From Phymorhynchus buccinoides (Eukaryota; Mollusca; Gastropoda; Neogastropoda; Raphitomidae): 64,000 nucleotides of DNA. Made by a program: the position numbers and the translations under genes. This document shows, piece by piece, positions 39,090 to 50,744 of the stretch. The notes below the pieces were generated by a model, which was given only the letters and a program-made list of their open reading frames with translations, had not been told where the DNA came from and made no database searches. Position 1 is the first letter of the stretch. Each line of letters opens with the position of its first letter. Location of the stretch: NCBI GenBank assembly GCA_017654935.2, contig CM065693.1, forward strand, positions 21,857,052 through 21,921,051, written 5' to 3'.

Positions 39090-39348
39090 GTGCAGATCTT
39101 CTTCAGAGGCTGGCTGTGCCGCCGCGCTTGGAAACAGATCGTGGAGTGTACATCCGTTCCCCGCACGCGGAGAGCATGCCGCAAGCGCAACTCCATCGTG
39201 TTTCTCCATGGTGGGAGTGCGAGGGAGGAATACAACCGCCAGTGTCCTGCCTTCTTCACCTGCTTGCCTCAGGCCACTCCGCATGGCCGCCGAGCTCCAA
39301 GAAGCCCCCTGTCACCGCACGAGGACGTCACTCCATCTTCCTCAACAG
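39090..39348 (+). CDS. Rasgrf: RasGRF exon 1: IQ motif and start of DH domain (arm C)
   Basis: RasGRF proteins are Ras/Rac exchange factors with the order PH, coiled coil, IQ, DH, PH, REM, CDC25; the IQ motif binds calmodulin. The exon follows the acceptor cacccacag and opens with VQIFFRGWLCRR, an IQ motif of the form (I/V)QxxxRGxxxRxxW with W following as RRAWKQ. Segments of the family sequence follow in different frames: YIRSPHAESM, RKRNSIVF, EEYNRQ, and a C-terminal part resembling SKKPP and the DV-SIFLNS end. It ends at donor aacag/gtcagg in phase 2, which fits exon 2. Several single-base indels break the frame, as in the arm B copy but at different places, so I read them as sequence error near the fold point. 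The identity is secure; the exact exon sequence is not. Confidence 0.88.
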
Positions 39349-39905
39349 GTCAGGGTGTGGTTGTGTGTGGAGTGCATTGGGCGTGGATGTGGGTGGGTGG
39401 GTATATTTTGTGTGTCCTGGTCATCTTTTGCTTTCTCAGGCTCCTGCAACAGGCAACCAGCTCTAAGAAGCCCCCTCCCCCCCCCCCTCAACCCCCAACC
39501 CACGTCACACCACAAGACGTCAACTCCATTTTTGTCAACAGGTCAGGGTGGTGGTGTGGATTGTCGGTATGTAGATGGGTAAGTATTGTTTGGTCTTCAT
39601 CACAAGCTTCCTCAGGCCCTTACGCTGAACGCCGCTCCTAGAAAACACCGTCCCATGCCCCAACGAGACGTCAACGGCCATCTTCCTCAACAGGTCAGGG
39701 TTGGTAGGTGTGGGTGTGGGTGAGGGCGATAGGTGTGTCGATGGGTAAGTGGTTTGGCTAGGTGAGTTAGTGGCTGTCGATTGTGGTGATAGTAGCGATG
39801 TTTATATCCTCGTCACCATCTTTCAAGCAGGGCCTCTGCATACGGCCGCCATCTTCCTAGACCCGCCCGTCACCACGAGGACGTCAACTCCTTTTTCCTC
39901 ACAGT
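39349..39905 (+). repeat. Pseudo-exon array made of the exon 1 end plus donor (arm C)
   Basis: Three degenerate copies of the last 70-100 bp of exon 1 follow the true exon. Each holds a cctcaggc-like start, an aagaagccccct or related core, gacgtcaact and cttcctcaacag or a variant directly followed by gtcaggg or gtgaggg. The copy ends lie near 39541, 39692 and 39903. Between them is the same GTGTGGGTGGG-type intron start. The unit is thus exon end + donor + first intron bases, repeated at 150-210 bp spacing. None of the copies has an open frame over its full length. Confidence 0.82.
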
Positions 39906-40061
39906 GAGGGTGGTGGGTGTGGATTGTGGGTGGGTGGGTTGCCAAATGTAATATATGCCGTAGGGTTTATTACAGAATGTGGATAACAGTGCAAAATGTG
40001 AACCCTAATAACCACATTGTATTGACAGCGGTGTGTTTGTTGTGTGTTTTGTTCCACGCAG

Positions 40062-40141
40062 TGAGACGTTGCTGTTCCTGCACCAGATCTTCCTGAAGGG
40101 GTTGTCTGCCCGCCTGGAGAACTGGCCCACACTGGTCCTCG
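40062..40141 (+). CDS. Rasgrf: RasGRF exon 2: DH domain (arm C)
   Basis: This 80-bp exon has acceptor ccacgcag and donor ctcg/gtgagg. It enters in phase 2 (completing Ser from exon 1) and leaves in phase 1. It encodes SETLLFLHQIFLKG and then LSARLENWPTLVLG, the conserved stretch of RasGRF DH domains just before the DLFD segment. The DH domain is the exchange module for Rho-family GTPases. The intron before it is about 0.7 kb and holds the exon-end minisatellite; the intron after it is about 1.5 kb and holds CT-rich DNA and a fold-back element. No frame error is seen in this copy. Confidence 0.95.
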
Positions 40142-40149
40142 GTGAGGCA

Positions 40150-40480
40150 TCAGTTCTATCCATGACTCCATTTTTCTCTGTCTGTCTGTGCGTTTGTCTC
40201 ACTGTTTGTTTCTCCTTCTCTCTCATCATCTCTGTCTGTCAACTTCTCTCTCCCTCTCTTTTCTTCTATCTATCTGTTTCTCTCTCTCTCTCTCTCATCT
40301 CCTCTCTCTCTCTCCTCTCTCTCTTCCTCTCTCATTCCCTCTCCTCTCTCGCTCTCTCTCCATCTCTCTCTTCTTTTCTCTCTCTCTTCTCTCTCTCCTC
40401 TACTCTCTCTCTCTCTCTCCTCTCCTCTCCTCTCCTTCTCTCTCTCTCTTCCATCTCATCTGTCATTTGCCCTCCTCCCT
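40150..40480 (+). repeat. CT-rich tract in the intron after exon 2 (arm C)
   Basis: Imperfect CT-rich DNA starting right after the exon 2 donor. Serine/leucine-rich reading frames over it are repeat artefacts. Confidence 0.85.
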
Positions 40481-40944
40481 CCCTCTTTCTGTATACAAGT
40501 GTTTACTGGAAGTGGGGGTAGAGAGTAAGCAGGAAATCTAGTTATTATAAATCCGTTTAATAATAATAATAATGATGATTATGAATGTTTCTGAAGCTCT
40601 TTAATATTTTTGTAAGAGGTCAATATATGTAAATACTAGTAACATACAAATGAATAAGCCCTACACACATTAAATGAAACACAACAATCGATCAAGAATC
40701 ATAGCAAACGTTCAGAAAACCAAAATGAATTTAACACAGTCATGAGCACAAAGCATTGCACATAAACACGAAATACATATGAATAAGCATAAACACGGAA
40801 ATCAGAAATGAATATCATAATAGGTGTTAAACAAACAATGTGCATTAACCACACGACATCGAATGGTGTGCCCTCCTTCTGCTTTGTACATTCATTAATT
40901 ATCCTGCCAGATAGAGTCTGGAACTCCAAATGGAAGGTGGAATG

Positions 40945-41055
40945 CTTCCGGGTCTTCTGTCTGTCTGTCTGTCTGTCTGTCTAAAGTAGCTTTTCTCCCA
41001 AACTAACGGATGGATTTCGATTAAGCTTGGTGGAGGTGTACACACCCTATTCTCG
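40945..41055 (-). repeat. Retroposon-like 3' tail ending in (GACA)n (arm C)
   Basis: Same element as 35935-36045 in reverse orientation, seen on the + strand as (tctg)n followed by cttttctcccaaactaacgg. The tract length differs slightly between arms. Confidence 0.5.
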
Positions 41056-41189
41056 AAGGTTCACATGTCAACTGTCATAGCCATGCTGATCGTTATATAT
41101 TTTCTAAAGATATTTTAGGCAATGATAAAGTCGTGAAACCCAGTGAGCTGTAGGGGATCCAGTGAATTCCCTTTCCTCCTCGGTGCTTA

Positions 41190-41530
41190 ATTTTATGAAG
41201 TTCTACTAAAAAGCTTAAGTGGGAAACTAAACGTTGTTGCTTTTCTAAGTTCAGTAAATCGGCTTACTAAACGTGTTTGCTTTCTACATTCACTATATCG
41301 TCTTCCTAATACGTTGTTACTTTTCTAAATTCAGTTAATCGGCTTACTACACGTTGTTGCTTTGTAAATTCAGTAAATCGGCTTACTAATACGTTGTTGC
41401 TTTCTAAATTAAATAAATCGGTTTACTTAAACGTTTGTTTACTTTCTAAATTCAGTTAACCGATTTACTTAATTTAGAAAGTATTATCGTTTAGTTTCCC
41501 ACTTAGGCTTTTGGTAGAACTTCATAAAAT
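41190..41530 (+). mobile_element. Fold-back element with 45-bp inverted ends and 39-bp internal repeats (arm C)
   Basis: The element starts attttatgaagttctac and ends with the complement gtagaacttcataaaat; the inverted ends continue through aagcttaagtgggaaactaa, about 45 bp in all. Between them are several roughly 39-bp units containing tttctaaattcagtaaatcg and gcttacta. It looks like a small non-autonomous fold-back or MITE-like element with tandem-repeat core. No target duplication is evident and no coding capacity is present. It ends 69 nt before the exon 3 acceptor. Confidence 0.75.
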
Positions 41531-41599
41531 GAAGGGCAGCTGTCCACTGGTTCGCGCGTTGAACACTGTGGTGCAATGCGCATTATGGACCTTGCCCAG

Positions 41600-41793
41600 G
41601 CGACCTGTTCGACATGCTGCTGCCCATGCTGAGCATCTACCAGGAGTACGTGCGCAACCACCACTACAGCCTGCAGGTGCTGGCCGAGTACAAGCAGAAG
41701 CACGAGTTCAACGCTCTGCTCAAGCGATACGAGGAGAAACCCGCCTGCGAGGGCCGCTCCCTGGAGACCTTCCTCACCTACCCTATGCATCAG
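41600..41793 (+). CDS. Rasgrf: RasGRF exon 3: DH domain core (arm C)
   Basis: This 194-bp exon has acceptor cttgcccag and donor catcag/gtgggt. It enters in phase 1 (Gly split with exon 2) and leaves in phase 0. It encodes [19 protein letters not shown], then [33 protein letters not shown] and [12 protein letters not shown]. The last part leads into the conserved DH region whose next residues (IPRY) start exon 5. The exon is intact here and in arm B. Inside it the codons for LQ/V read ctgcag/gtgctg, a potential but weak internal donor in phase 0 that would allow replacement of the last 39 codons by the alternative exon at 52172. A fold-back element ends 69 nt before the acceptor. Confidence 0.96.
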
Positions 41794-44700
41794 GTGGGTA
41801 CCGTGGGTGGGGCGGGAAGGGTTTGGGGTATTGATGAGGAGGGGAGAGAGAGAGAGAGGTGGGGGATAGAGAGATGAGCGAGAGAGTGGTGTTGGAAAGG
41901 TGACATGAAATTCACGAAAAGCCTGAAGTTTAAAAACAAAAATTCATACTATATCTATTATCCCCCCTCTCTCCTCTCTCCTCACACACACACACCCAAC
42001 ACACAACACACACACACACTACACTCACACACACCCACAACACACAATACAACACCACACACACAGCACACACACACACACACACACATACACTTAAAGG
42101 TGTGTTGTTTCCTTTTGCCTATTTCATTCCGCAAAAAAATGTTTGCTGTTGTTTCAAAGAAACAATATTTCTTCCCGATCAAACAAACCAGTGATGTGGT
42201 CAATTGGTATTGTATGCTCCGTTGATGCTCATTTGCTTTGTGCACTAGCAAAGTAATTTTTTACAAAACTTTTTCTTTTCTACAAAACATGTACCTGGGG
42301 GGGGGGGGGGAGGGGGGGGGGGGGGGGGGGGAGAGGGGGGGGGGAGTTTTGTAAACTAGATAATCACACTGAGAAATAGAATTATCCCCTTTCATACTTT
42401 GTTGTTTACTAACTTGAAAAAAAACCTGTTATTGTTCTTTATAGCTCTGTATGTGCTTGTTGCTTTGTACCTGATTATTTACTGACGTGTTGCTGTGTGT
42501 GTTTGTTTTTTTAAGACTGGGAATGTTTTGTTTGCCACTCAGACAAATCGTGCATTTCAAGCTGGGGCAATATTTATGTTTGCAGTGTCTGAGGTTATGT
42601 TATATCTCTTTATATATTTGTAATGTTTTTCTTCGAGTTTGTTGCCTGTGTTTCTGTCTCTGGCTGATTGTTTTATATATTTCTGATTGTTTGTGTCTTG
42701 AATGCTCAATTGATAAAATATTTTATTATTTGTTAAATGTCTTGCATTGCTGGGTTTTTTTTTCTTATTCGTATTCTATGGATTTTTTGATTCACCATAT
42801 ATAGTAAGATTTTTTTTAATTGCAAAGCATTGTGGGTGGGGGTTGTTGCTGTTGTTATTATGTTTTCTATGGACGTTTTTTTCCTAGGCCTGCAACCTCG
42901 TTTTTAGCTCTTTGTTTTTGCTAACTTAAAAATGTGCAAGACAACAACAACAATATTGTGGATTAAAGCTAAGGCCGACTTAGTCTCTCGGTTTTGAACG
43001 AGAGACGTTTCCGTCTATCAGAAATATCGCTCAAAATTGGGGAAAATTCAACCCTCGATGCCAAGCTTTGCCGTGGCATGCGTTTAGCCAACATGGATGT
43101 AAGAATGATAAATGGCGTTTCTGTTTTCCTGTTCAGTATGTATTGAGTTGGCCATTGCAAATTCATTTACCTCTGGACCATAATGATGCGCTGTTATTAG
43201 TTGTGCCACGATTATGTGTACGTTTAACCTAGACAAAGGCGAACCAAAGATGGAATAGACACAAACGCGAAAGCCGGGAGTAGAGCCTAGAGTTGTCTGT
43301 CACGATCGGAGCAGAACTTAAGCAATATTTATTTTTTACTGTAGATGTAGACCAGTCTGTCATTTCCTATTGCGACTGCTAGATAGCAGAGGGCGAGGCT
43401 GCTGTTCTGGGTAGCCATGTTAGACTTTAGTTAAAGTATTTGCCCAGGGTATTACCCCTCTCTCTCGTCCCAAAGCATTTGAGGACAGCTGGCATTGAGG
43501 GAAGGTCCCCAAAAGTCAAGCAACCCCTTTGGCTGCCGCACCAAGAGCCAAATGCAGAGGACCCCGGGGGAGGGGTTTTGGGTTTTTGTGGGGTGGGGGG
43601 GGGGGGGGGTGTTTGAGAGTGCTGGTCTTCCACGAAGGACTTGGCTGCACCCTGGGAAATAACTAATTCATTACTGTAGAAAAGCATCCATTGTGCAGCC
43701 TCGCCTTTTTTGATTGGCATTAATTAACTCAGCTTTCTGGTTCTCTGATGACTCTGTTGTCGTTGGTTTGATTTCTTGTGTGTTATTTTATTTCGGGGGC
43801 GATAAAACATATAACGACCAACCAGGTGAGTATATGAGAAGTACCCGAGGCCCATCTGTTCCCCCCTGGTGGTTTTTTTGGGGGGGAAAAGGCCCCGTTT
43901 TTTGCATGCTGTCATGGGCCTCCCTGGTGTTGTGTAAGAGTAGGGGGGCGGGGGAGGGTGTTTGTGATGTGCAAAAGGATAGGAGGGAGGGGGCTGTGGC
44001 ATGGCGCCGCATTGTGGCTTTGTTGTGTGCTGTGCTGGCGACAATGTCTCGTGCTGCTACGTTGCAGTGATGGTCATTGTGATGACTTTGGTTTCTGTGA
44101 TGACTTCCAGACTTTCAGTATCGGGATAAATGATTGGTTGCTGATACCATTCTTGTGAATGAATCGCTGTTGACAGGACTGTAAGCGACTAACGAACTAA
44201 CTGTGAATGAAAAGGGTGGGAAGGACAATTTACCTTACTTGTAATGTTTGATCTACCAGTTTTGAGACGTTAGTTGATTTGTTTTCATTATAATTATTGT
44301 GATTAGTTTTTCGATATATGATAATGGTCTTGATGTGATGGCAGTTAAAACAAATGAAAGAATGTCCACACTTTGTATGTGATAGGACAAGTTTAAACAG
44401 TTAACAGAAAGAGAAAGAGAAAAAAAAACCCATTACATTGTGTTGTTTGGTTTTAAGGTGTGAGAATCTTTGCTAAGTACAGTTGCATGTGGAGTAATTC
44501 TCAATCAATATCTATACTATTCGTAGAATACTTCTTTGGGTCAGCTGTAAAGCAAAATATCACGAACTACTGTATTAGGACATCTGATTAAGATAGGGTT
44601 CATACTGTTGTTGATTGCAGTGTCCATTCATGTCCTGCTATAGACCTTGTATTTGAGAAATATCTACAACTTGTATCTTTTATAAAAAGTTTTATTTTTT

Positions 44701-47700
44701 ATTTTTCACACTTTTAGCAAAAAAAAGGAATAAATGTGAAATTTTCAGTAAGAAACAAGAGTAAGTGAAACGTTCAAAAAGCTTGTTGCAACGATGATAC
44801 CGTTTTCCAGAGTTTGAAAATACGAGGCTTGATCATGATGATGTAATGTTTGTATTTGAGACTAGCGAGACTAGCGCAGGGTGGTGAAGGGTGGGTGTGT
44901 TCTCGCTTGTGCCTGTGCTTGTGCCGTGGTGAGTGCTTGAGAATGCCTACTGCTGTTGCATTGTGCACGGGTCAATGTTTAATTATGTAAATGGAGGAAA
45001 ATTAGTGTTAAATATAGCAAACGATAGAGGATGAAGTACTCAATCTGCAGTAAGAAAGGTAAGACTGAAAAAAATGGAAATAACTGAGAAATGGAGGAGG
45101 GGGGGGGGGCACATCTTTACCTTTACCAAATATTTTTATACTTACTCGGATTAATGAATATTTTAATATCCCATCCTAAAAATATTGGAAGACAAAACGT
45201 TTGTTATTGGTACATGACTGTAGTCTCTAGAAGAAGAAAACAATTGAATTAATGTTCTTTCTTTTCTTGTCTTGCGCATTGTAAGGGCTCGTGTTTATAA
45301 ACGAGTCCTCGTGTTCTTTGAGGGGATATGCACGCGCGTTTGCGCATGCGTGAACACTTTTCCTGGTTGTTAAGACTCTGCTGCAGCCCAAATAATGTGT
45401 CAGAATGGTTGGGCATTTCTAACAGTCGACGTCATGAAAATATTCTGAATATGAATGGCCTTAACTCTTCGACGATTTCTGTAATGTTTTAGTAGTCTTA
45501 TAATCTTATTGACTTTGATTAGCTATTATCACTACTGCAACAACCAAATAATGTTTGTAGACTGCAGCAAACATGATCTCACATTGAGTTGCGTATAAGA
45601 GGATATAGGCCTACTTTGATGCAGTGTATGTCACCAGAAAGCCAGGCATACATAATTATTTTCTTATTCTTAATGCTGGAATATATGAGAAAAATATCAG
45701 CGTATACACGTAGTGGAAATAACCCAAACCTAGCAATTGTACACGAATGTTCAGGAATCGAGGGGAAAGGCAGGCTTTCGCCACTGAATGAATTAAAGTT
45801 AACTTATTGTTTGCCCAATAACTACTTCCAAATACGTATGTTTAATTTTAAGGTTATGATATCCGTTGTTTGATCAGTTATATTGATATTATAAGCAAGG
45901 TTTTGGCGTAACCGCATGATGCTTCTTCGTAGCTTTAAATACGCTTTTTTGCTTATGGTGTTTGTGTGCTTATAACTAACCAAGGTTGTTTGTAACTGTG
46001 ATCGATTAACACCTCTCGTGTGGGTATAAATGGGGATATGTTTGTACATCGAGTACATCAAAACGTCATCAGCCTAATTTGTTAAAGAAAACAGCTGGGA
46101 CTGATCCAGTGGGTTTGAAATTACTCATAGAGTCACCTCTGTAATTTCTTAACAATGAGATCATACACATTTGTTATGCTTGTGTGAACGCGTGTAATGT
46201 GTGTGTATGGGGAAACCCGGGTTGTCTCGTATTGTTAATGTAGTTTGTTTTTGATAAATTAATAGCGTTTCAGTTCTGTTCGAAACCATGGGAGGTATGT
46301 GGTTTAGCATCTCGTGTACGGACCATGGCTTTTAGAGAGTTAGTAGTAGCTCTTAAATGTTTGCGCTCTTCGCACTGGACCTTTAGATTAGAACGCTAGA
46401 TGTCGTTCTAAAATGCTTTAAAGGTTCTCAATGCCCTGGATCTCACAAGATCTTGATGTCGACTGTCCTAACACTGTTTTGTTTCATGTCGTTTGATTGG
46501 AGTAGCGCACCGAAGGCTCTATGTGTTGTCAGTAATGATTGGATGGCGAGGTCTGTAGGTGATGTTTCCTTCAGGTGCTGTGACGACTGTACGCTGGATT
46601 CACTGGTTGTGCTTGTCCCTCTGTCTGTCCCTCTGTCTGTCTCTCTGTCTGGCTGGCTGGCTGGCACGACCAATGTGATCTTTAGGCCCAGGTGTTTGTT
46701 TTGGTTTTTCTCACATCTGTTTTTCCAAATGAATGTTTAGTTTAGAACCTTGCCCTCTCCGCCTTATTATAAGTTACCCCACCAAATGGCCTTCTGTTAC
46801 GTTAGTTCAGCGGAGTTAACCCGATTGATTTATCTCTGTTATTGACGCACTTACATTGTACTTAGTTTTCCCACCCACTGACCCTTTAGATGTTTTGAAG
46901 TACATTGATTTTACTGTCATCAGCCAAATTCTCTTTCGTTCCGGTGAATATATTTTCACTACTACAAAAACATTCCACATACAACTCATCATTCCAGATG
47001 GCTGCATCGAATCAAACATGCATCATCTGAAAAATCTTGTTTCTCATCGAGAACCCATCTCCTTTCTTCTGTTTTCACTTTTGTTCTTTTTCATTTTCTT
47101 TCTTGTAGTTTTTTTATTTATTGAAAAAATTGATTTCTTCTATGTGAATCTCTTCAAAGTAGTTTTGAGACAATGTACTCCTTACTGAGTCTTCGTTTCC
47201 ATTTACATAGTCTTGTCATTTTCGATCTTTGTTTTCATTGGGGGTTTTTTCAATCTGTTTAGTGTGTAACCATTGTGTTATAAGTGTTACGTTATCATCG
47301 TCGCTATTATCTCTTCGTAATTCATTTTATTTCAATAAGAAGCTCTGTCTTTCAGGGTTTTTTTGTATTTCATTTTTGTGCGGTTTCGTTGATTACGTTC
47401 AGTTTAATGTTATTTATTCTCTTTTCCGCTTTTTATTTCCTCCATAAGTATCTCCGTTTCCAAAAGACTTTTATTCTCATTTTGCTCTTTTTTTCTTTAG
47501 TGTATTTGTTTCGGTTATACAGTGTATTATACATATCATAAAATTACACCCAAGTATGTTTATTTCTCTCCCATAGTTGAGTTCTTTGTTTTTGTTGTCA
47601 GTCCTTGGTGCGTTCCCATTACTAATTTATTTCGAACATTATTCTGATTCTATTATATGTTTGTGGTGATGGCGAGTAATGTGTCCTCCCATATTCTTTG

Positions 47701-47989
47701 TTCCACTGTGCATTCTCTCCCCAGAAGCATGTTTGCGATGCGTTGTAGCAACCTGCATTTTGTCCGTTTTGAATGCCAGATGTTGTGTTATGAACTTACA
47801 TGATTGGTTTGTATTTTTATGTTCAGATATATTTTTATTTTGTGTGTTCGTTGGTGCCTTTGTGTTGTCAAATGCACTGGCAGTACTTGTGCATACAAAT
47901 CTTAATGCACGCGTTTATTATAATTATCTTCCTATTCCTCCTCCCCCACAAAACGTTTTGTCGTTTCGCTGGTTTGTGTGTTTAGGCCT

Positions 47990-48182
47990 ATGTGCGTGCG
48001 CGTGCGTGTGTGTGTGTGTGTGTGTGCGTGCGTGCGTGTGTATGTGTGTGTGTGTGTTGTGTGTGTGTGTGTTGTGTGTTGTGTGTGTGTGTGTGTTGTG
48101 TGTGTTTGTTTGTTTTGTTTGTTTGTTTGTTTGTTTTTTGTTTGTTTGTTTGTGTGTGTGTGTGTGTGTGCGTGCGCGCGCG

Positions 48183-48244
<62 letters not shown>

Positions 48245-48261
48245 TGTGTGTGTGTGTGTGT
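47990..48261 (+). repeat. (TG)n compound microsatellite (arm C)
   Basis: Counterpart of 5340-5604, with several gttgtg interruptions that arm A lacks. Confidence 0.95.
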
Positions 48262-48705
48262 TCTGAATTCGCTTGGAACTTATGTGTCCACTGTGCTTTG
48301 CTTTATGTTATGGAATAATGTTTTATACACACTTGCCTGTTCATTTGCTACTCTTTCACCCGCCCCCAGCCCCCCCCCACCCTGCCCCTCCTCCTCCTCT
48401 TAGACCGTCCTTCCCAATTGTTTGCGTTTGAAGGAATATGGATTTTTTTGTGTGTCTAGTTTTTGGTTGTTTGGAGTGTTTGTTTTGTTTCAACACAAGG
48501 AAGACAAAAATCAATGTACCCGAACTGAGGTTATTCCTTGCACAACATCAAAATAGTCCTCCACGTTTAAAAATCTTTGTCAGTTTTACAAACAACCAAC
48601 AAAGTAGTGCAATAGAGAGAAATACAAATACATTTCAAATGTCTGAACGAATCTACATTAGTTCTTTACGTAACGCCCTCTAGCCCCTCTAACGTTTCGT
48701 CAAAA

Positions 48706-49242
48706 CATTATACATTACCTTTTGAGTGCTGTTGCTAATACAAGACAAAGAAACAAAACAGCAGAACGTAACCTCCACAAAGTTAATGACCTGAAAATGG
48801 CTGTTTGCATTATATTATACATTACCGTTTGAGTGTTATTGTTGCTAATGCAAGGCAAAGAAACAAACAGCAGAACGTAACCTCCACAAAGTTAATGACC
48901 TGAAAATGGCTGTTTGCATTATATTATACATAACCGTTTGAGTGTTATTGTTGCTAATGCAAGGCAAAGAAACAAACAGCAGAACGTAACCTCCACAAAG
49001 TTAATGACCTGAAAATGGCTGTTTGCATTATATTATACATAACCGTTTGAGTGTTATTGTTGCTAATACAAGCCAAAGAAACAAAACAGCAGAACGTAAC
49101 CTCAGCAAAGTTAGACCTGAAAATGGCTGTTTGCATTATATTATACATAACCTTTTGAGTTTTATTGTTGCTAATGCAAGGCAAAGAAACAAACAGCAGA
49201 ACGTAACCTCAGCAAAGTTAACGACCTGAAAATGGCTGTTTG
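48706..49242 (+). repeat. 110-bp tandem repeat (arm C)
   Basis: Direct copy of the array at 6059-6596; same unit count and order of variants, apart from a one-base homopolymer difference (aaacaaacagc for aaacaaaacagc) in one unit. Confidence 0.9.
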
Positions 49243-50400
49243 GCACTGAAATGGGCAGGAGCTGCTGAAGTCAACCATCCGAGGGCTATTTTCCAGAATG
49301 TACTATCGACCTTCTTTTGTTCTGTTGTTATAATATGACTATTAATATAGTAAAACACAGCAGAATACTGTCGTTCTGACATAATTATACCCTTCAGAAT
49401 TGCCCGTGCTGATCAGACTGAACACAACAAAAGTAAAAGTAAATAAACCTAAGCATTCAACAAGTTCAAACTTGATATGGAAATCTGCTCTGTTCTAGAC
49501 GTCTATAATCGTCTGAGGATTCATGCATACATACAAAACCTGTAGACCAATGTCAGTTCATGACCCGTGGCTAAATACATCGTAAAGGACACATTTGAAA
49601 CAGAAAAGATAGGAGCAAAATAAGGCGTTCAAGAACGACTTTTTAAATCATTCAAACTCCGTCTTCCTTTTTCCTCTTTATTTTTTCTTTTCTTCTTTTC
49701 TGGTCTTCTTCTTTCTTTTGAGCCTTTTTATTTTTGCCTACTAAGTCTGCATGCTTTTCCGTAGCTCGTGAATCAAATCAATACGCAAACTAGCAACAAA
49801 CCAACAAAGTCTGTCATCTTATTGGTTTTCTGTCCATTTTTCCATTTTTACAAAGTGGAGACGTTTGCTTGGTTCAACGCTAGCCATTCCTCAGCTAAAA
49901 ATTTACCATTAAACTTACCCGGGTAGAGAAAAAATTTCGTCCGCAATATTGGGATTCCTCTGTGACATGCAATAAAATAGGGCCTGTCCTTACCTCCCAA
50001 AATTAAGAACATAAGGTCATTGGATACCAGACCCTCATTTGATGCCTTTCAGTGACATGGGTGTTAAATCATTGTGGTGCCAAGAGGCGACAGTGGCGAT
50101 GAAAGTGTCTACATTTATCATCTTTATTCCCTTACTATTTCTCTAATCTGCCAGAAACTTTCACAAAGTTTTTTTCAAATCGAAATCGGTCGTCAGGGAT
50201 TTGCTAAACTTGCACCACAAACAATTATCGTCATCCACTTATTCCCATTCTGTGGCTACATTGCAGTGTTATGGCGTCTCGTTGTTACTGTTGTGACACG
50301 CGTTATGTCAGAAAAAGTAAAATGTTCTCATCTCTTGACAGGAGTCATTGTTCCAAAACAGTCAATTGCTCTTATTTGCGAACTCTCAGTCTGTTTTTCT

Positions 50401-50744
50401 CTTTCTTCTTCTTCTTCTTCTGCGTTCCCAGGCCATATGGCCATAATGGGTAAGGTACGTATGTGTCCGGTTTTCAGTTTTCACTGGTCTCCCCGCTGCG
50501 TACAGCCAACACATTCCGATTTCGGAGGAGCTGAAAGGAGAACAAATATTTTGGGAAGATTTTTTTTTTGAAAAAAGGCAGGAGAATAGGCCAATAAGTC
50601 AGAAAGATAGTAGATGACAGAAAGCAAAGGGAAAAGGCAGAGTCAAAGAGAGTGGCAGATTAGAGGAAGTTACAAGCACAGAACTTCCAGAAGGTGAGGG
50701 AACTATTTTTTACGAAAGACCCCCCGGTATTCCCACGGGGAGAG
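50401..50744 (-). repeat. Dispersed repeat with (GAA)n end, copy 1 (arm C)
   Basis: Arm C counterpart of 7756-8090, differing by a few bases and by homopolymer length near 50563. Confidence 0.6.

Noticed and set aside
37462..39582. Long open frames of about 340 and 440 codons on either strand across the centre
   Set aside because: They read through the 104-bp minisatellite and its mirrored copy, whose unit length keeps frames open. Only the exon 1 part matches a protein family, and in other frames.
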